Assembly (NCBI GenBank): GCA_009773355.1
Contig: WRPG01000025.1
Span: forward strand, 1 to 63,958
DNA length: 63,958 bases
Direction of reading: 5' to 3'
Source of the DNA: Limisphaerales bacterium
GTDB lineage: Bacteria > Verrucomicrobiota > Verrucomicrobiia > Limisphaerales > SXTU01
A program made the position numbers and the translations under genes. This document shows, in pieces, positions 63,213-63,958 of the stretch (position 1 is its first letter; each line of letters opens with the position of its first letter). The notes under the pieces are model-generated. The model was not told the DNA's origin, searched no databases, and saw only the letters and a list, made by a program, of their open reading frames with translations.

Positions 63213-63958
63213 GAACCTATCCGAATAACCCGGCTTGCTGCCAGGTGATGCAGGCGCAGGCCAAGTGGAGGAGCGCTTCATAGTTAGCCGCCTGCTTCTC
63301 CCAGCGCACGAGCAGCCGACGAAAACGATTCAGCCAGCTATGCGTGCGCTCCACCACCCAGCGGCGGGGCTGATACCCCGGCTCCGTGGCCAGGGCCTTG
63401 ACTTCCTCGCCGCGCGTGCGCAGGTGCAGGGCCAACCCATACTCCACCGCCAAGGCCCGCGTCTGCGGGTAGTCGTAGCCCTTGTCCAAGCACAAGCTCT
63501 GCGGCCGTTGCGCGCTGGGCAGCGGCCGGGAGGTGGGCAGCCGCGCCAGCGTTGGCCCCAGCAGCTTATGATCGTTGCGGTTGGCCCCGGCCACCACCAG
63601 CGCGACGGGCACCCCCGCCGCCTCGACCAGCAGGCTGCGCTTGGTCCCCTGCTTGGCCCGGTCGGTGGGGTTGGGGCCGCTTTTTTTCCCCCGCCAGCGG
63701 GGCCTTGGCCTGGCAGCCGTCGGCACTGAGCCACGCCCAGTCCAAGCCCTTGAGTTCATCGTAGCCGGTGAGCGCGGCCTGCCAGAGCCGGTGGAAGAAG
63801 CCCGCGCGCACCCACGGTTGAAACCGGTCGTGCGCGGTGGAACCGGGACAGATACCGGTGGCGTCCAGCGCCTTCCACTGGCAGCCGGTGCGCAGGACAA
63901 AGAAGATGCCGTCCAGACAACGGCGGTCCGGCGCGGGCGGCCGGCCCCCGCCAAAACG
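63211..63958 (-). mobile_element. IS5-family insertion sequence, cut by the window edge
   Basis: The element runs to the end of the window and lacks its far end. The near end probably lies at 63211-63213, where AGAACCTATCCG begins next to a CTAA target-like sequence; the transposase stop is within ten bases of it, as in compact IS5 elements. Only one end can be seen, so terminal inverted repeats and target duplication cannot be verified. Confidence 0.75.
63217..63958 (-). CDS. IS5-family transposase, two overlapping frames
   Basis: DDE transposase read from two frames. The upstream frame (63566-63958, open at the window end) encodes LDGIFFVLRTGCQWKALDA and DWAWLSADGCQAKAPL with the first catalytic Asp. 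The downstream frame (63217 to about 63690) encodes SGPNPTDRAKQGTKRSLLVE, AGANRNDHKLLG (second Asp) and VVERTHSWLNRFRRLLVRWE (Glu). They meet at a run of seven A (63681-63687 on this strand): with one A fewer the two frames would be one. This may be programmed slippage, as in several IS5 subgroups, or an inactivating base insertion. Confidence 0.85.
   Translation of the reverse strand, partial: VLAGAGRPRRTAVVWTASSLSCAPAASGRRWTPPVSVPVPPRTTGFNRGCARASSTGSGRPRSPATMNSRAWTGRGSVPTAARPRPRWRGKKSGPNPTDRAKQGTKRSLLVEAAGVPVALVVAGANRNDHKLLGPTLARLPTSRPLPSAQRPQSLCLDKGYDYPQTRALAVEYGLALHLRTRGEEVKALATEPGYQPRRWVVERTHSWLNRFRRLLVRWEKQAANYEALLHLACACITWQQAGLFG

Overview
The window is about 64 kb of GC-rich chromosome that looks like a member of the Verrucomicrobiota, probably a Limisphaerales/Pedosphaera-type soil or freshwater lineage. 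This is inferred from family content, not from a marker gene. It holds two DUF1549/DUF1553 'planctomycete cytochrome' proteins, two DUF1501 proteins, a PVC-type CxxCH heme protein, two secreted Tat-type Gfo/Idh/MocA oxidoreductases, a DUF1080 protein, an H-X9-DG pilin-like protein and an exosortase. About 50 genes are supported. I found no rRNA, tRNA or CRISPR array.

Layout. 0.1-5.3 kb: coiled-coil protein, then an operon of oxidoreductase, SGNH hydrolase, oxidoreductase and a SufT-like protein. 5.3-11.4 kb (minus): CutA, S1/P1 nuclease, ApbE flavin transferase and the PVC heme protein. 11.5-18.4 kb (plus): a secreted protein and lipoprotein pair, glycine dehydrogenase GcvP, and a PQQ-like propeller. 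18.4-24.1 kb: peroxiredoxin, M20 peptidase, a DUF5009 membrane protein, a UbiA/MqnP-like prenyltransferase and a GntR/FCD regulator with twin operators. 24.2-31.1 kb: a DUF1549/DUF1553 gene and a DUF1501 gene with a VapBC module wedged antisense between them, then sigma-54. 31.3-41.3 kb: secreted proteins, a pilin-like protein, a SKI2-like helicase and a nucleoside permease-like transporter. 41.4-46.8 kb: assimilatory sulfate reduction (cysI, DUF2061, cysH, cysD, cysN). 46.8-54.7 kb: nucleotidyltransferase-like protein, a very large secreted sugar-hydrolase-like protein, FKBP, exosortase-EpsI fusion, SMP-30. 54.8-64 kb: a second DUF1549/DUF1553 gene, an MFS carrier, a second DUF1501 gene, a sugar dehydrogenase-cytochrome fusion and an IS5-family element cut by the window edge.

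The most striking content is not a gene. About twenty short palindromic elements are scattered through the window, many inside reading frames or overlapping stop codons. They fall into classes. In the first, GGTAGGG...CCCTACC brackets one to three small hairpins (four copies). In the second, the arms are runs of a degenerate heptanucleotide, a different heptad at each locus, often paired as inverted repeats. The third holds composite strings of hairpins. One heptad-armed element is larger: two 33-bp inverted repeats enclose a gene for a four-helix-bundle (23S rRNA intervening-sequence type) protein, and it sits between cysH and cysD, supplying the stop codon of cysH. That 441-bp unit and the gene-less heptad palindromes may be full and reduced forms of one kind of element. 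This is the strongest candidate here for an undescribed system.
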